Positions 1-7,505 of a stretch of 19,904 nucleotides of DNA are shown here, in pieces (the first letter of the stretch is position 1; each line of letters opens with the position of its first letter). The DNA is from CAZMXI01 sp964570205 (GTDB taxonomy: Bacteria; Planctomycetota; Phycisphaerae; Tepidisphaerales; Tepidisphaeraceae). The notes under the pieces are model-generated. The model did no database searches. It worked only from the letters and a program-made list of their open reading frames with translations, and had not been told where the DNA came from. The stretch spans positions 1-19,904 of the forward strand of contig CAZMXI010000089.1 in NCBI GenBank assembly GCA_964570205.1, given 5' to 3'. A program made the position numbers and the translations under genes.

Positions 1-1
1 C

Positions 2-121
2 ACTGGGCATGCCGCCGGCGCGGCGGCGGCGCTGGCGGTGCGGGAAGGCTGCCGTCCGCGCGATGTTCCTGTCGCCAGACTGCAGAAGCTGTTGCTCGAT
101 CAGGGAGCATACCTGGGATAG
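2..121 (+). CDS. FAD-dependent oxidoreductase, C-terminal fragment (cut by the window edge)
   Basis: Frame 2 is open from the left edge to a TAG at 119-121 and encodes 39 residues that begin TGHAAGAAAALAVREGC and end in LLLDQGAYLG. This resembles the C-terminal end of the FAD_oxidored family (PF12831-type, often annotated FAD-dependent oxidoreductase or xanthan lyase-like), where a Gly/Ala-rich GQAAGTAAALA helix contacts the dinucleotide and a short R.LDV..LQ..L..QG.YL tail follows. The catalytic part lies outside the window, so substrate and localisation cannot be judged. The gene stops 7 nt before the likely GTG start of the polyferredoxin, which suggests one transcript and a shared redox role. 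The family assignment rests on a short tail, so it is probable rather than certain. Confidence 0.6.
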   Translation, partial: TGHAAGAAAALAVREGCRPRDVPVARLQKLLLDQGAYLG

Positions 122-128
122 CGCCAGC

Positions 129-1379
129 GTGAGACCCGCGACTTCATCCCGATCGGGCCGAGCTCCGGTCGCGCATCGGCTTCGCCTGACGTGCCGGTGG
201 GCCATGCTGGCCGCAGCGGTCGTTTTGGGATGGCCGCTCGCCGGGGGATCGCCCGCGCCGGCGGTCTTCCCGTCCCTCAGCCCGTTTGTGGCGGCGGGGG
301 CGCTGCTTGCCACAGGAACCCTCGGCGTCTTGGCGATGCCAGCCGCAGCGGTGCTGGCATTGGCGGCGTTCTTTCCAAGATGGTTCTGCCGGTATGGGTG
401 CCCCACCGGTCTTCTGCAGGAGACAGCCGAACGGATTCGATGGCGGATAGGGCGGCCGTCGCCGCGGGCGCCGACCGTGGGCATCTGGCTGGTCGCGATG
501 ACCCTGGGCGGGGCGTGCCTGGGATATCCGCTGTTTCTGTGGCTTGATCCGCTTGCCTTGTTCAACGCATTCTTGAACGCCTGGCGTCAGCCGCCGGCCG
601 CCGCAAGCGTGTTGGCCGGCCTGGGGTTGCCGCTGCTGGTGCTGCTGGACCTGATCGCGCCGCGGCTCTGGTGTCGGCGTCTGTGCCCGCTTGGCGCGAC
701 GCAGGATTTGTGTGCGATGCCACGCCGCCTCCTTCGCAAACGGAGGGCCGCCGGAGAAGGCGGGACCGGATCTTCCATGGCCGGCGCGGGCTATTTCCTG
801 TCGCGCCGGGTGCTGCTTGCCGGCTGTGCCGGCGCGGCCGGAGCGATGGCCATGAAGAGCGGCCGAGTTGAACCCCAAGCGCCCCTGCGGCCGCCCGGGT
901 CCATCGCCGAAGGCAATTTCACCGGCGTCTGCACACGATGCGGCAACTGCGCCGGGGTGTGCCCCTCCGGGATCATCGAACCTGACCTTGGCGCGAGCGG
1001 GGTGACCGGGCTGCTGACGCCGAAACTGGATTTCGCTGAGGATTACTGCCGCGAAGACTGCCATCGGTGCGGCGAGGTATGCCCCAGCGGCGCCATCGCG
1101 CCGCTTGCGCTGGCCGAGAAACGCCGCCGGATCATCGGCGTGGCGGCAGTGGATCTCGACCTCTGCCTGCTCGCCCAGGGCCGCGAGTGCACGGCATGCA
1201 TCCGCCTGTGCCCCTATGAGGCCATCGCCATGCAGAGCTCCGATGGCGGGTTCACCAACGATCCGTACGTTGACTTAACCCGGTGCAACGGGTGCGGCGC
1301 CTGCGAATCCGTATGCCCCGTGCGGCCGTTGCGCGCCATTCATGTCGTGCCCGGGCCGGGCATGCTTGCGCCGACCTGA
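129..1379 (+). CDS. Membrane polyferredoxin, NapH-NapG-like fusion (4Fe-4S)
   Basis: A 416-residue predicted electron-transfer protein, counted from GTG 129. An in-frame ATG at 9 exists, but it overlaps the upstream gene and would add an Arg/Ser-rich leader that does not look like protein. Residues 23-190 are a NapH/NosR-like membrane module with several hydrophobic segments and two CX3CP motifs (FCRYGCP, C87/C91; WCRRLCP, C182/C186). A twin-arginine-like stretch (SRRVLLAG, about 225-232) plus an Ala/Gly-rich segment leads into a NapG-like ferredoxin region with four Cys clusters: C268/271/274/278, C307/311/314/318, C346/354/357/361 and C386/389/392/396, each ending in CP. By family knowledge it should pass quinol electrons to an extracytoplasmic partner; the partner is not in the window, although the preceding FAD enzyme is a candidate. 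The fused architecture and internal Tat-like motif are the oddities. Confidence 0.85.
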   Translation: MRPATSSRSGRAPVAHRLRLTCRWAMLAAAVVLGWPLAGGSPAPAVFPSLSPFVAAGALLATGTLGVLAMPAAAVLALAAFFPRWFCRYGCPTGLLQETAERIRWRIGRPSPRAPTVGIWLVAMTLGGACLGYPLFLWLDPLALFNAFLNAWRQPPAAASVLAGLGLPLLVLLDLIAPRLWCRRLCPLGATQDLCAMPRRLLRKRRAAGEGGTGSSMAGAGYFLSRRVLLAGCAGAAGAMAMKSGRVEPQAPLRPPGSIAEGNFTGVCTRCGNCAGVCPSGIIEPDLGASGVTGLLTPKLDFAEDYCREDCHRCGEVCPSGAIAPLALAEKRRRIIGVAAVDLDLCLLAQGRECTACIRLCPYEAIAMQSSDGGFTNDPYVDLTRCNGCGACESVCPVRPLRAIHVVPGPGMLAPT

Positions 1380-1432
1380 CATCGATTCACCAGGATACAG
1401 GGCGACTCCTTCGGCGGTGGCGTGTTCCAACA

Positions 1433-3004
1433 TCACGCCATCTCAAGGACCACGACCGACCGCGGCGGCAGTTTCACCGTCAGCTCCTGCCCCGACAGCT
1501 TAAAGGCGTCGAAGTCGGCCGGCTTGACCTGCTCGGGCTTGTCGAAGGTGTTGTGCGCGTTGAGGGTGGCGGCCGTCAGGATGCGCCCAGCGCACGACTT
1601 GACCTGGGCGCCGTTGATGGCCGCCTTCACATCGGCCCCGCGCTCGTGGTCCATGTTCGTCATCGACAGGTGGACCTTGCCGGCCTTGTCGCGCGAGCAG
1701 GAGGCCGTCACCTGCGGCAGCTTGGTCGAGCCATCGGTGTATTCGCCGCACTGGACCTTCGTCGGCAGAAGCTGCGCGCCCTGGTGAACCTTGTACATCT
1801 CGAACACGTGATACGTCGGCGTGCAGAGCATCCGCGGGCCGTCCGTCAGGATCATCGCCTGCAGCACGTTGATCGTCTGCGCGATGTTGGCCATGTGGAT
1901 GCGGTCGGCGTGGTTGTTCATGATGTCCAGCGACAGCCCCGCCACCACGGCGTCGCGGATCGTGTTCTGCTGATACAGGAAGCCGGGATTGGTGCCGGCC
2001 TCCACCTTGTGCCACGTGCCCCATTCATCCATGATCATGCCGACCCGCTTCTGCGGGTCGTGCTTGTCCATGATGGCCGCGGTGCGGGTGATGAAACCCT
2101 CGATGCCGTAGGCGCTTTTCATCAGGCTGAACCACTCGCCGGACTTGTCGCTGAGCGCTTCGCCAAACTGCCCCCACCGGCCACCCACGAAGCAGTAGTA
2201 ATGCACGCTCAGGCCCTGCATGAATCGGCCGGCTTCGCGCATCAGCACCTCGTTCCAGGCATCCTCCTGCCCGCAGGCCACCTTGTAGAGCCGCTTGTCG
2301 GAGAAATTGCGGCAATACGTCTGGTATCGCCGGAATTCATCGGCGTAATACTCCGCCCGCATGTTCCCGCCGCAGCCCCAGTTCTCGTTGCCCACCGCCC
2401 AGTAGGTGACATTCCAGGGCTCTTCCCGGCCGTTCTTGCGCCGCAGGTCGGCCATGGGGCTCTTGGCGGGCATGGTGATGTACTCGAGCCATTCGGCCAT
2501 TTCCTGCACCGTGCCCGAGCCCACGTTGCCGCAGATGTACGGCTCGCACTCCAGCATGCCGCACAGGTCATAGAACTCGTGCGTGCCGAAGTGGTTGTTT
2601 TCGGTCACCCCGCCCCAGTGGATATTCACGATGCTCGGCCGGTTCTGCCGCGGGCCGATGCCATCCTTCCAGTGATACGTGTCGGCGAAACACCCGCCCG
2701 GCCAGCGCAGGTTGGGCATGTTCAGCTTCTTCAGCGCGGCGAGGACGTCGTTGCGGATGCCCTTGGTGTTGGGGATGGGCGAATCCTCGCCCACCCAGAT
2801 GCCCTCGTAGATGCACCGGCCCAGGTGCTCGGCGAAATGGCCGTAAATGTGCTTGGAAATGGTCCGCCAGCTCGGCCCGGCATCGATGGTCAACTGGCAG
2901 GGCACGCCAGACTCGGCCGCCTTCACCATCACGCCCGCCGCCGCCAGCGCTGCCGCGCCCACGCCCGCCGTCTTCAAGATATCTCTACGAGTGATTTCCA
3001 TCAT
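1433..3004 (-). CDS. Alpha-L-arabinofuranosidase, GH51 family, Tat-exported
   Basis: A 523-residue enzyme expected to release terminal arabinofuranose from arabinoxylan or arabinan by a retaining mechanism. It begins MMEITRRDILKT with an Ala-rich hydrophobic stretch, a twin-arginine signal, so folded export is likely. The (beta/alpha)8 region carries the GH51 markers IYGHFAEHLGRCIYEGIW and NLRWPGGCFADTYHW. The acid/base Glu is in VGNENWG (E207) and the nucleophile Glu in MDEWGTW (E327). A beta-sandwich tail ending in PPRSVVVLEMA is present, so the gene looks full length. The start is fixed by AGGAGG at 3012-3017, 7 nt before ATG 3004; a longer reading to 3097 would run through this Shine-Dalgarno. 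It is divergent from argH and ends 53 nt from the convergent polyferredoxin gene. No sugar transporter or regulator is adjacent. Confidence 0.93.
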   Translation of the reverse strand: MMEITRRDILKTAGVGAAALAAAGVMVKAAESGVPCQLTIDAGPSWRTISKHIYGHFAEHLGRCIYEGIWVGEDSPIPNTKGIRNDVLAALKKLNMPNLRWPGGCFADTYHWKDGIGPRQNRPSIVNIHWGGVTENNHFGTHEFYDLCGMLECEPYICGNVGSGTVQEMAEWLEYITMPAKSPMADLRRKNGREEPWNVTYWAVGNENWGCGGNMRAEYYADEFRRYQTYCRNFSDKRLYKVACGQEDAWNEVLMREAGRFMQGLSVHYYCFVGGRWGQFGEALSDKSGEWFSLMKSAYGIEGFITRTAAIMDKHDPQKRVGMIMDEWGTWHKVEAGTNPGFLYQQNTIRDAVVAGLSLDIMNNHADRIHMANIAQTINVLQAMILTDGPRMLCTPTYHVFEMYKVHQGAQLLPTKVQCGEYTDGSTKLPQVTASCSRDKAGKVHLSMTNMDHERGADVKAAINGAQVKSCAGRILTAATLNAHNTFDKPEQVKPADFDAFKLSGQELTVKLPPRSVVVLEMA

Positions 3005-3028
3005 GAATAGGCCTCCTGTTGCCGGCGA

Positions 3029-3056
3029 ATGGTACCGACCGGACGGCAATAAACAA
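3029..3056 (-). promoter_or_regulatory. Possible promoter of the GH51 gene
   Basis: On the minus strand TTGTTT (3056-3051) and TACCAT (3034-3029) are separated by 16 nt. Transcription would start near 3022, giving a leader of about 18 nt that contains the AGGAGG ribosome site. Both hexamers match the sigma70 consensus only partly, so this is a positional guess. Confidence 0.25.
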
Positions 3057-3061
3057 CACCG

Positions 3062-3090
3062 CTGGCAACTGATCTGCCGCCCCTTACAAT
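3062..3090 (+). promoter_or_regulatory. Probable argH promoter, leaderless layout
   Basis: CTGGCA (3062-3067) and TACAAT (3085-3090) are 17 nt apart. Only 9 nt (ctgccacct) separate the -10 box from ATG 3100, so transcription would begin at or within about 3 nt of the start codon. No Shine-Dalgarno is present, which agrees with a leaderless argH mRNA. Confidence 0.45.
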
Positions 3091-3099
3091 CTGCCACCT

Positions 3100-4542
3100 A
3101 TGGCAACGGATAAATCCTGGCAGGCCCGCATCGCCGAGGCCACCGACAAGCTGGCCCAGTCGTTCGTCGAGTCGATCAGCTACGACCGGCGGCTCTATAG
3201 GCACGACATCGCCGGCTCCATCGCCCATGCGACCATGCTGGCCAAGGTCGGCCTGATTACCGACGCCGACCGGGATGCGATCGTGGCCGGCCTGAAAAGC
3301 ATCGAAGCCGACATCGACGCCGGCAATTTTACTTTTGATGAATCCCTCGAAGACATCCACATGGTCGTCGAGGCCGAACTCATCAAACGCATCGGCGAGC
3401 CGGGGAGGAGGCTGCATACGGGGAGGAGTCGGAATGACCAGGTGGCGCTGGACTTCAAGCTCTGGGTTCGCGAACACGTCCAGTGCCTTGATCTACAGTT
3501 GACCGATCTTGTGAAATCGTTCATCGGGCTGGCCGAGCGATCGCTCGACGTGGTTATCCCCTCGTTCACGCACCTACAGCGTGCCCAGCCGATCTCCGCT
3601 GCTGCCGAAGCTTTGGCGTGGACAGCCTCGTTTACGAAGTGCGTGGCGCGCATCAATGTTCTTGCGCGAGGCGTGGATAACCTGAATCCCCTGGGAGCAG
3701 GTGCGATCGCCGGAACGAGTCTGCCCATTGACCGGACTGCAACAGGAGAAGCCCTTCCTCAGATTCAAGGTCCACGAGGCGGGATGGTCGATTGGCCGCC
3801 GTCCCACAACAGCATCGACTCAACCGCCTCCAGAGATTTCGCGTGCGATTTCCTCTACGCCTGCGCCATGATCGCCCAGCATCTCTCCCGCTGGGCCGAG
3901 CAGTGGATCATTTACTCCACCACCGAGTTCTCCTTTATCAAGATCGCCGACCGCTACACCACCGGCTCTTCCATGATGCCGCAGAAGCGCAATCCGGACA
4001 TGCTCGAGCTGATCCGCGGCCGCTGCGGCAACGTCTACGGCGACCTGTTCGCCCTGATGACCATCCTCAAGGGCCTGCCGATTGGCTATAACCGCGACCT
4101 GCAGGAGGACAAGCGCATCGTCTTCCGCGCCTACGACACCGTCAGCAGTTGCCTGACCATGGCCGCCGCCATCGTGAACTCGGCCAATTTCATCCCCGAG
4201 AACATCGAGCCGACCCTGGAGCGCGGCTTCCTGGATGCTACTTCCCTGGCCGAGTATTTCGTGACCAAAGGCATCCCCTTCCGCACCGCCCACCACATCG
4301 TCGGCACGCTTGTCACCCTTTGCGAAAAGCAGGGCAAGCATGCCCTGTCGCAGCTTTCGCTGGATGAGTTCAGGCAGGTGATCAAGGACCATAGCCAGCC
4401 GGAAACGGCGGTTGGCCAAGATGTGTACGAGGCCCTGGGCGCCCGCAACGTCGTCAATCGCTACAAGAGCGCTGGCGCGGCCGGCGGCGAGCCCCTCAAA
4501 GCCCAGTTGGAAGAATGGAAGCGGCGACTGGGCATGGCCTGA
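3100..4542 (+). CDS. argH: Argininosuccinate lyase
   Basis: Cytosolic enzyme of the last arginine-biosynthesis step, splitting argininosuccinate into arginine and fumarate. The 480 residues match the usual family length and contain the fumarase/aspartase-superfamily blocks in order: LHTGRSRNDQVALD (about 105-118), THLQRAQP (157-164, with the likely catalytic H158), the N.LPLGAGA..GTSLPIDR-like region (about 194-212), and TTGSSMMPQKRNPD (287-300), the superfamily signature with the mobile-loop Ser. Compared with common ArgH sequences there seem to be a few extra residues between PIDRTATGEAL and SIDSTASRDF (about 220-236). No other arg gene is nearby. The start at 3100 has no Shine-Dalgarno but a -10-like TACAAT just upstream. 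Codon choice in about 3400-3850 looks different from the 3' half (AGG, GGG and CGA are more frequent). Confidence 0.96.
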   Translation: MATDKSWQARIAEATDKLAQSFVESISYDRRLYRHDIAGSIAHATMLAKVGLITDADRDAIVAGLKSIEADIDAGNFTFDESLEDIHMVVEAELIKRIGEPGRRLHTGRSRNDQVALDFKLWVREHVQCLDLQLTDLVKSFIGLAERSLDVVIPSFTHLQRAQPISAAAEALAWTASFTKCVARINVLARGVDNLNPLGAGAIAGTSLPIDRTATGEALPQIQGPRGGMVDWPPSHNSIDSTASRDFACDFLYACAMIAQHLSRWAEQWIIYSTTEFSFIKIADRYTTGSSMMPQKRNPDMLELIRGRCGNVYGDLFALMTILKGLPIGYNRDLQEDKRIVFRAYDTVSSCLTMAAAIVNSANFIPENIEPTLERGFLDATSLAEYFVTKGIPFRTAHHIVGTLVTLCEKQGKHALSQLSLDEFRQVIKDHSQPETAVGQDVYEALGARNVVNRYKSAGAAGGEPLKAQLEEWKRRLGMA

Positions 4543-4749
4543 TGGCAGGTCCGGCCGTGCGAAAGCAATGCGAACTGTCGCAAGGCGCCGCTCTGTGTTG
4601 CATGGGGCGAGGGTGTGGTGGGTTAAGACATGGGGCTTCCGCGGGGTGGAAAGGAAGATGGCCCGCGCAACGGCTGTGGAGCCCCCAAAGGCCGGCGCAC
4701 TTGCCATTGCCGTGTGAACCTCAGCGCCTCCCTCGATCCATGGCCGCAT

Positions 4750-4763
4750 CAATTCGCGAATTG
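4750..4763. repeat. 14-bp perfect palindrome in an intergenic gap
   Basis: CAATTCGCGAATTG is a perfect inverted repeat in the 270-nt gap (4543-4812) between the convergent argH and lipoprotein genes. It has no T-run and an AT-rich core, so it is not an intrinsic terminator; a dimeric-protein binding site is possible. I see no other gene or structure in that gap. Confidence 0.35.
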
Positions 4764-4812
4764 CCTGCCGGGGCGCAATCAGCTCAAGACGAAACGGTTG
4801 CGACGAACGGCC

Positions 4813-5574
4813 TCACGGGGCTTCGACTGCTGCAAGCGCCTTGGCGAACGCCGCATGGGCGGGCTCTTTCATCGCCTTGTCAAATTCAGCGGGGGTCATT
4901 TGCAGGACGCTGCCGTCTCTGAAGAGCACCGATCGGCTGTCGCCGTGATTGCCTGCGAGGTCACAGGCGAAGATCCGGGCGTTGGCGGTGGGCGGAAAAT
5001 AGAAGTAGCCGCGGGCGCCGGCGGGGCATTTCAAGTCGCCGGGCGAAAGAAGGCCCTTCTCGACCAGCGCGTTCAGGGTAGGTGGGTAGCCGTTGTTCCC
5101 CGTGGCGTACTGCTCAAGGACAAGACCGATCTTCTTGAGTTGGAAGCCGCACCTGACGCTGTCGGCCCGGCCGGCGCTGGCCCGGAGACCGGGGTCGCTG
5201 CCGATGCGGAGGTCGGATATCTTCCAGTCGTCGCCGACCTTGGCCATCACCACCACGATGGGCATACTGCGGCCTTCACGCTGCGAGGCGCCGGACAGTT
5301 CGACGGTCTTGTCGTCGATGCGTTTGGGCGCAAGCGTGGCGCCCGCGAACATCTCGACGAACTGCTTGTTGCCCTCGGGCTGGGTCTTGATCTTCGGCGC
5401 GAGCACTTCCGCGGCGGTTCCGGTGAGCGTCGCCGCGGCAGCGCTGTAATCACCGTTCCTGCAAGCGGCAAGGAAGCCGTTGAAGGCGGTCGAAGCTTGT
5501 TCCTCATCGCTGGGTCTGCAACCACCGAACATCGCGGCCAACAGGACGGACACCATCAGGAAAGAGCGTTTCAT
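4813..5574 (-). CDS. Lipoprotein with prepilin-like C-terminal domain
   Basis: A 253-residue predicted lipoprotein. MKRSFLMVSVLLAAMFGGC is a signal peptide ending in a GGC lipobox (C19). Residues about 24-125 (ASTAFNGFLAACRNGDYSAA ... KVGDDWKISDLRIG) resemble the small NTF2-like DUF4878/lumazine-binding-like folds of lipoproteins. From about 141 the sequence switches to the soluble part of a planctomycete prepilin: RCGFQLKKIGLVLEQYATG, then NGYPPTLNALVEKGLL and LKCP, and finally NHGDSRSVLFRDGSVLQMT, the histidine-to-DG segment typical of DUF1559-like proteins. The prepilin N-terminal helix and cleavage site are absent. The start has an AAGGG Shine-Dalgarno-like stretch upstream. Function is unknown; a pilin-like domain tethered to a membrane by lipid is the plain reading. 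Domain names are by pattern, not by search. Confidence 0.8.
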   Translation of the reverse strand: MKRSFLMVSVLLAAMFGGCRPSDEEQASTAFNGFLAACRNGDYSAAAATLTGTAAEVLAPKIKTQPEGNKQFVEMFAGATLAPKRIDDKTVELSGASQREGRSMPIVVVMAKVGDDWKISDLRIGSDPGLRASAGRADSVRCGFQLKKIGLVLEQYATGNNGYPPTLNALVEKGLLSPGDLKCPAGARGYFYFPPTANARIFACDLAGNHGDSRSVLFRDGSVLQMTPAEFDKAMKEPAHAAFAKALAAVEAP

Positions 5575-5627
5575 CGAATTCCCTTTAGAAAAGAAACGTG
5601 ATTACGGCCCCAGACATCAGCAGCCAC

Positions 5628-5657
5628 ATGATCGACGGCACACCTGTTATCTGTCAA
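5628..5657 (-). promoter_or_regulatory. Possible promoter of the lipoprotein gene
   Basis: On the minus strand a perfect TTGACA (5657-5652) is followed 18 nt later by GATCAT (5633-5628). The predicted start near 5621 leaves a leader of about 47 nt with the AAGGG ribosome site. The -35 box is perfect, the -10 box is 4 of 6. Confidence 0.35.
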
Positions 5658-5763
5658 GAGCTCTGGGGTGTTAAGCGGGTGGGGGCTGCGGCAGTTTTCA
5701 AGTTTCGCCGGGTGGTCGGCCGATAATGATCAAGTTGTCGACACCTTTTCGGCGGAGCCGATT

Positions 5764-6609
5764 ATGCACGAGAGTTCACTTCAGGCGTTGCCGCAGCGGA
5801 TCATCGTGTCCCTCAAGGCCGGCGGCGTCTTCTTTGCCATCGCCAACGTCATCTGCGTGGGGCTGATCGCCTACGCCTACATGTCCGTGCGCAACCAGCC
5901 CAAGACGATTGACGTGAAGGGCTCGGCCAAGCGCGCCATCGTCAGCGACCTGGTATCCTGGTCGTGCCAGATCACCGCCCGCGATCCGGACCTGGTGAAG
6001 GCATACGACAAACTTAAGGCCGACGCGGACAAGGTGGCGGCGTTCCTGAAGGAAGCCGGCATTCCCCAGCAGGAGACGCGCTTCGCGGCCATATCGACGA
6101 ACAATATCTTCGCCCGCGAGGTGATCGTGGGGGGCAAGGCCCGGCCGCTGGGTGGAGAGATTTCGGGCGATGCGCCGGCGGGCGGGGCGCAGGGCTCGGG
6201 CAATCCCGTGGTTGTGCAGACCAGCAAGGTGGAGATGTACGTGCTGACGCAGACGATCTCGGTGGAGAGCCGCGATGTGCAGCACGTCCCGGAGGCATCG
6301 CGGAACATCACCCGGCTGATCCGCGACGGGGTGGAGATCGAATCCAGCGCGCCGAGCTTCTATTTCACGCGGCTGTCGGAGTTGAAGATCGACATGCTGG
6401 CCGAGGCGACCAAGGATGCCACCCGCCGGGCGGAGCAGGTGGTCAGCAACGCCAATGGCAAGCTCGGCCGGCTCGTCGAGGCCCGCATGGGGGTGATGCA
6501 GATCAACCCGAAGAACATCACGGACGTCTCCGACACGGGCAACAACGACACGACGAGCATGGAAAAGGAGATCACCGCGATCGTGGCCGCCCGGTTTGAG
6601 GTGAATTGA
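5764..6609 (+). CDS. Membrane-anchored SIMPL domain protein (DUF541)
   Basis: A 281-residue protein with one N-terminal transmembrane helix (about 22-40, GVFFAIANVICVGLIAYAYM) and a SIMPL/DUF541-type domain over the rest: IDVKGSAKRAIVSDLVSW, the helix KAYDKLKADADKVAAFLKEA, the FAAISTNNIF strand, and the C-terminal ATKDATRRAEQVVSNANGK and EKEITAIVAARFEVN blocks. Known members are periplasmic or surface proteins of uncertain biochemical role. The start chosen is ATG 5764, which has GGCGGAG (5751-5757) 6 nt upstream; the longer reading from 5668 adds a stretch without protein character. A GATAAT at 5722-5727 could be a -10 box, but no good -35 is visible. It is convergent with the pseudopilin gene and stands alone, so no operon context helps. 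Confidence 0.88.
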   Translation: MHESSLQALPQRIIVSLKAGGVFFAIANVICVGLIAYAYMSVRNQPKTIDVKGSAKRAIVSDLVSWSCQITARDPDLVKAYDKLKADADKVAAFLKEAGIPQQETRFAAISTNNIFAREVIVGGKARPLGGEISGDAPAGGAQGSGNPVVVQTSKVEMYVLTQTISVESRDVQHVPEASRNITRLIRDGVEIESSAPSFYFTRLSELKIDMLAEATKDATRRAEQVVSNANGKLGRLVEARMGVMQINPKNITDVSDTGNNDTTSMEKEITAIVAARFEVN

Positions 6610-6690
6610 AACGGGGCCTGCGAGCTTTCACACGCCGCCGAGGCGTGGCGTGAGGACTGACCCGCCCCTGGCAACGGACCACGGACCAAC

Positions 6691-7458
6691 TCATTTCCAC
6701 TGATCGACCGGCGGATAGCACAAACCGTCGGCCGACTGCGTCAGGCGATCGACCGAGTACCAGTCGGCGTGATAATCCGAAAACAGCACCGACATGCCGG
6801 TCGCCAGGATGCTGTTTTGCGACTGCAGCGCATTGCCTCGCCCGTCGGTCATCCGCACCTGTGCCACCCGGCCGGTGTGGTTGCTGCCGTGGTTGCCGGC
6901 GCCCAGCAGGCCCTTGTCGGCCGAGTTCATCTCCGCCACCACGTCGGTTACAAGGATCTTGGTGCCTTTTTCGGCCAGGCGATACTTAAAGCTTGCCGCA
7001 CGCACATCATACGTGGCCGACGGGGCGAAGCGCTGGCCCCAGTAGGCGTAATCCATATACGCTTCGCCGTTGCGGTTGATGCCCCGGCTGGCATACCAAT
7101 TGGCATCGCCGCCGCTGGCCCAGCCTTCGGGGCAGGTCAGGTTGTACCGGTTGAAGGCGTTGCCCGGCTTGAGCGCCATCAGCCCGCTGGCGGTGCTGGC
7201 CAGGTAAATCGGCGCTGATTTGGTCGTTGCGGTTCTGATGGTCGGCGGCGGCAGCTCGTCAAAGTCATGGGCGTACACCGAGATGCCCACCCCAATCTGC
7301 CGAATGCTGTTCAAGCAGCGCGTTCGGTTGGCCTGCGACCGCGCTTGTGAGACCATCGGCAGCAGTAACGCGATCAGGACGCCGATAATGCCCAGCACGA
7401 CGAGCAATTCCACGAGCGTAAAACCGCGGCGGGTTGGATGCGTAGCGCTGCCTGACAT
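6691..7458 (-). CDS. Type II pseudopilin-like protein (DUF1559-like prepilin)
   Basis: A 255-residue protein with a class III prepilin leader: PTRRG/FTLVELLVVLGIIGVLIALLLP, with cleavage expected after G12 and the conserved Glu at mature position 5. After the hydrophobic helix comes ANRTRCLNSIRQIGVGISVY, the block shared by the large planctomycete prepilin family. The C-terminal NHGSNHTGRVAQV ... GMSVLFSDYHADWYSVD corresponds to the H-x-DG segment, with DY where DG is usual. Such proteins are thought to be membrane-anchored or assembled by type II secretion-like machinery; no assembly gene is nearby. The start ATG 7458 has GCGAGG 7 nt upstream; the extra 33 codons to 7557 would run through the promoter. 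It is divergent from the LolA-like lipoprotein gene. Confidence 0.9.
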   Translation of the reverse strand: MSGSATHPTRRGFTLVELLVVLGIIGVLIALLLPMVSQARSQANRTRCLNSIRQIGVGISVYAHDFDELPPPTIRTATTKSAPIYLASTASGLMALKPGNAFNRYNLTCPEGWASGGDANWYASRGINRNGEAYMDYAYWGQRFAPSATYDVRAASFKYRLAEKGTKILVTDVVAEMNSADKGLLGAGNHGSNHTGRVAQVRMTDGRGNALQSQNSILATGMSVLFSDYHADWYSVDRLTQSADGLCYPPVDQWK

Positions 7459-7505
7459 GACCAAACCTCGCAGACTTGAACACCGGACGGGCAACCGAAC
7501 GGCGT

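Noticed and set aside
144..1064. 306-codon minus-strand frame
   Set aside because: Antisense of the polyferredoxin gene; Gln/Arg/His-rich with no motif.
1283..3010. 575-codon plus-strand frame opposite the GH51 gene
   Set aside because: Composition follows the antisense of GH51 (runs of His, Arg, Val, Ala), with no motifs; the minus strand has a Tat signal, catalytic residues and a Shine-Dalgarno.
4630..5601. 323-codon plus-strand frame over the lipoprotein gene
   Set aside because: The minus strand carries a signal peptide, lipobox and pilin-like blocks; the plus frame has no recognisable part.
6631..6652. Inverted repeat CACGCC ... GGCGTG as a two-way terminator between convergent genes
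   Set aside because: Only a 6-bp stem with a 10-nt loop and no T-run on either side.
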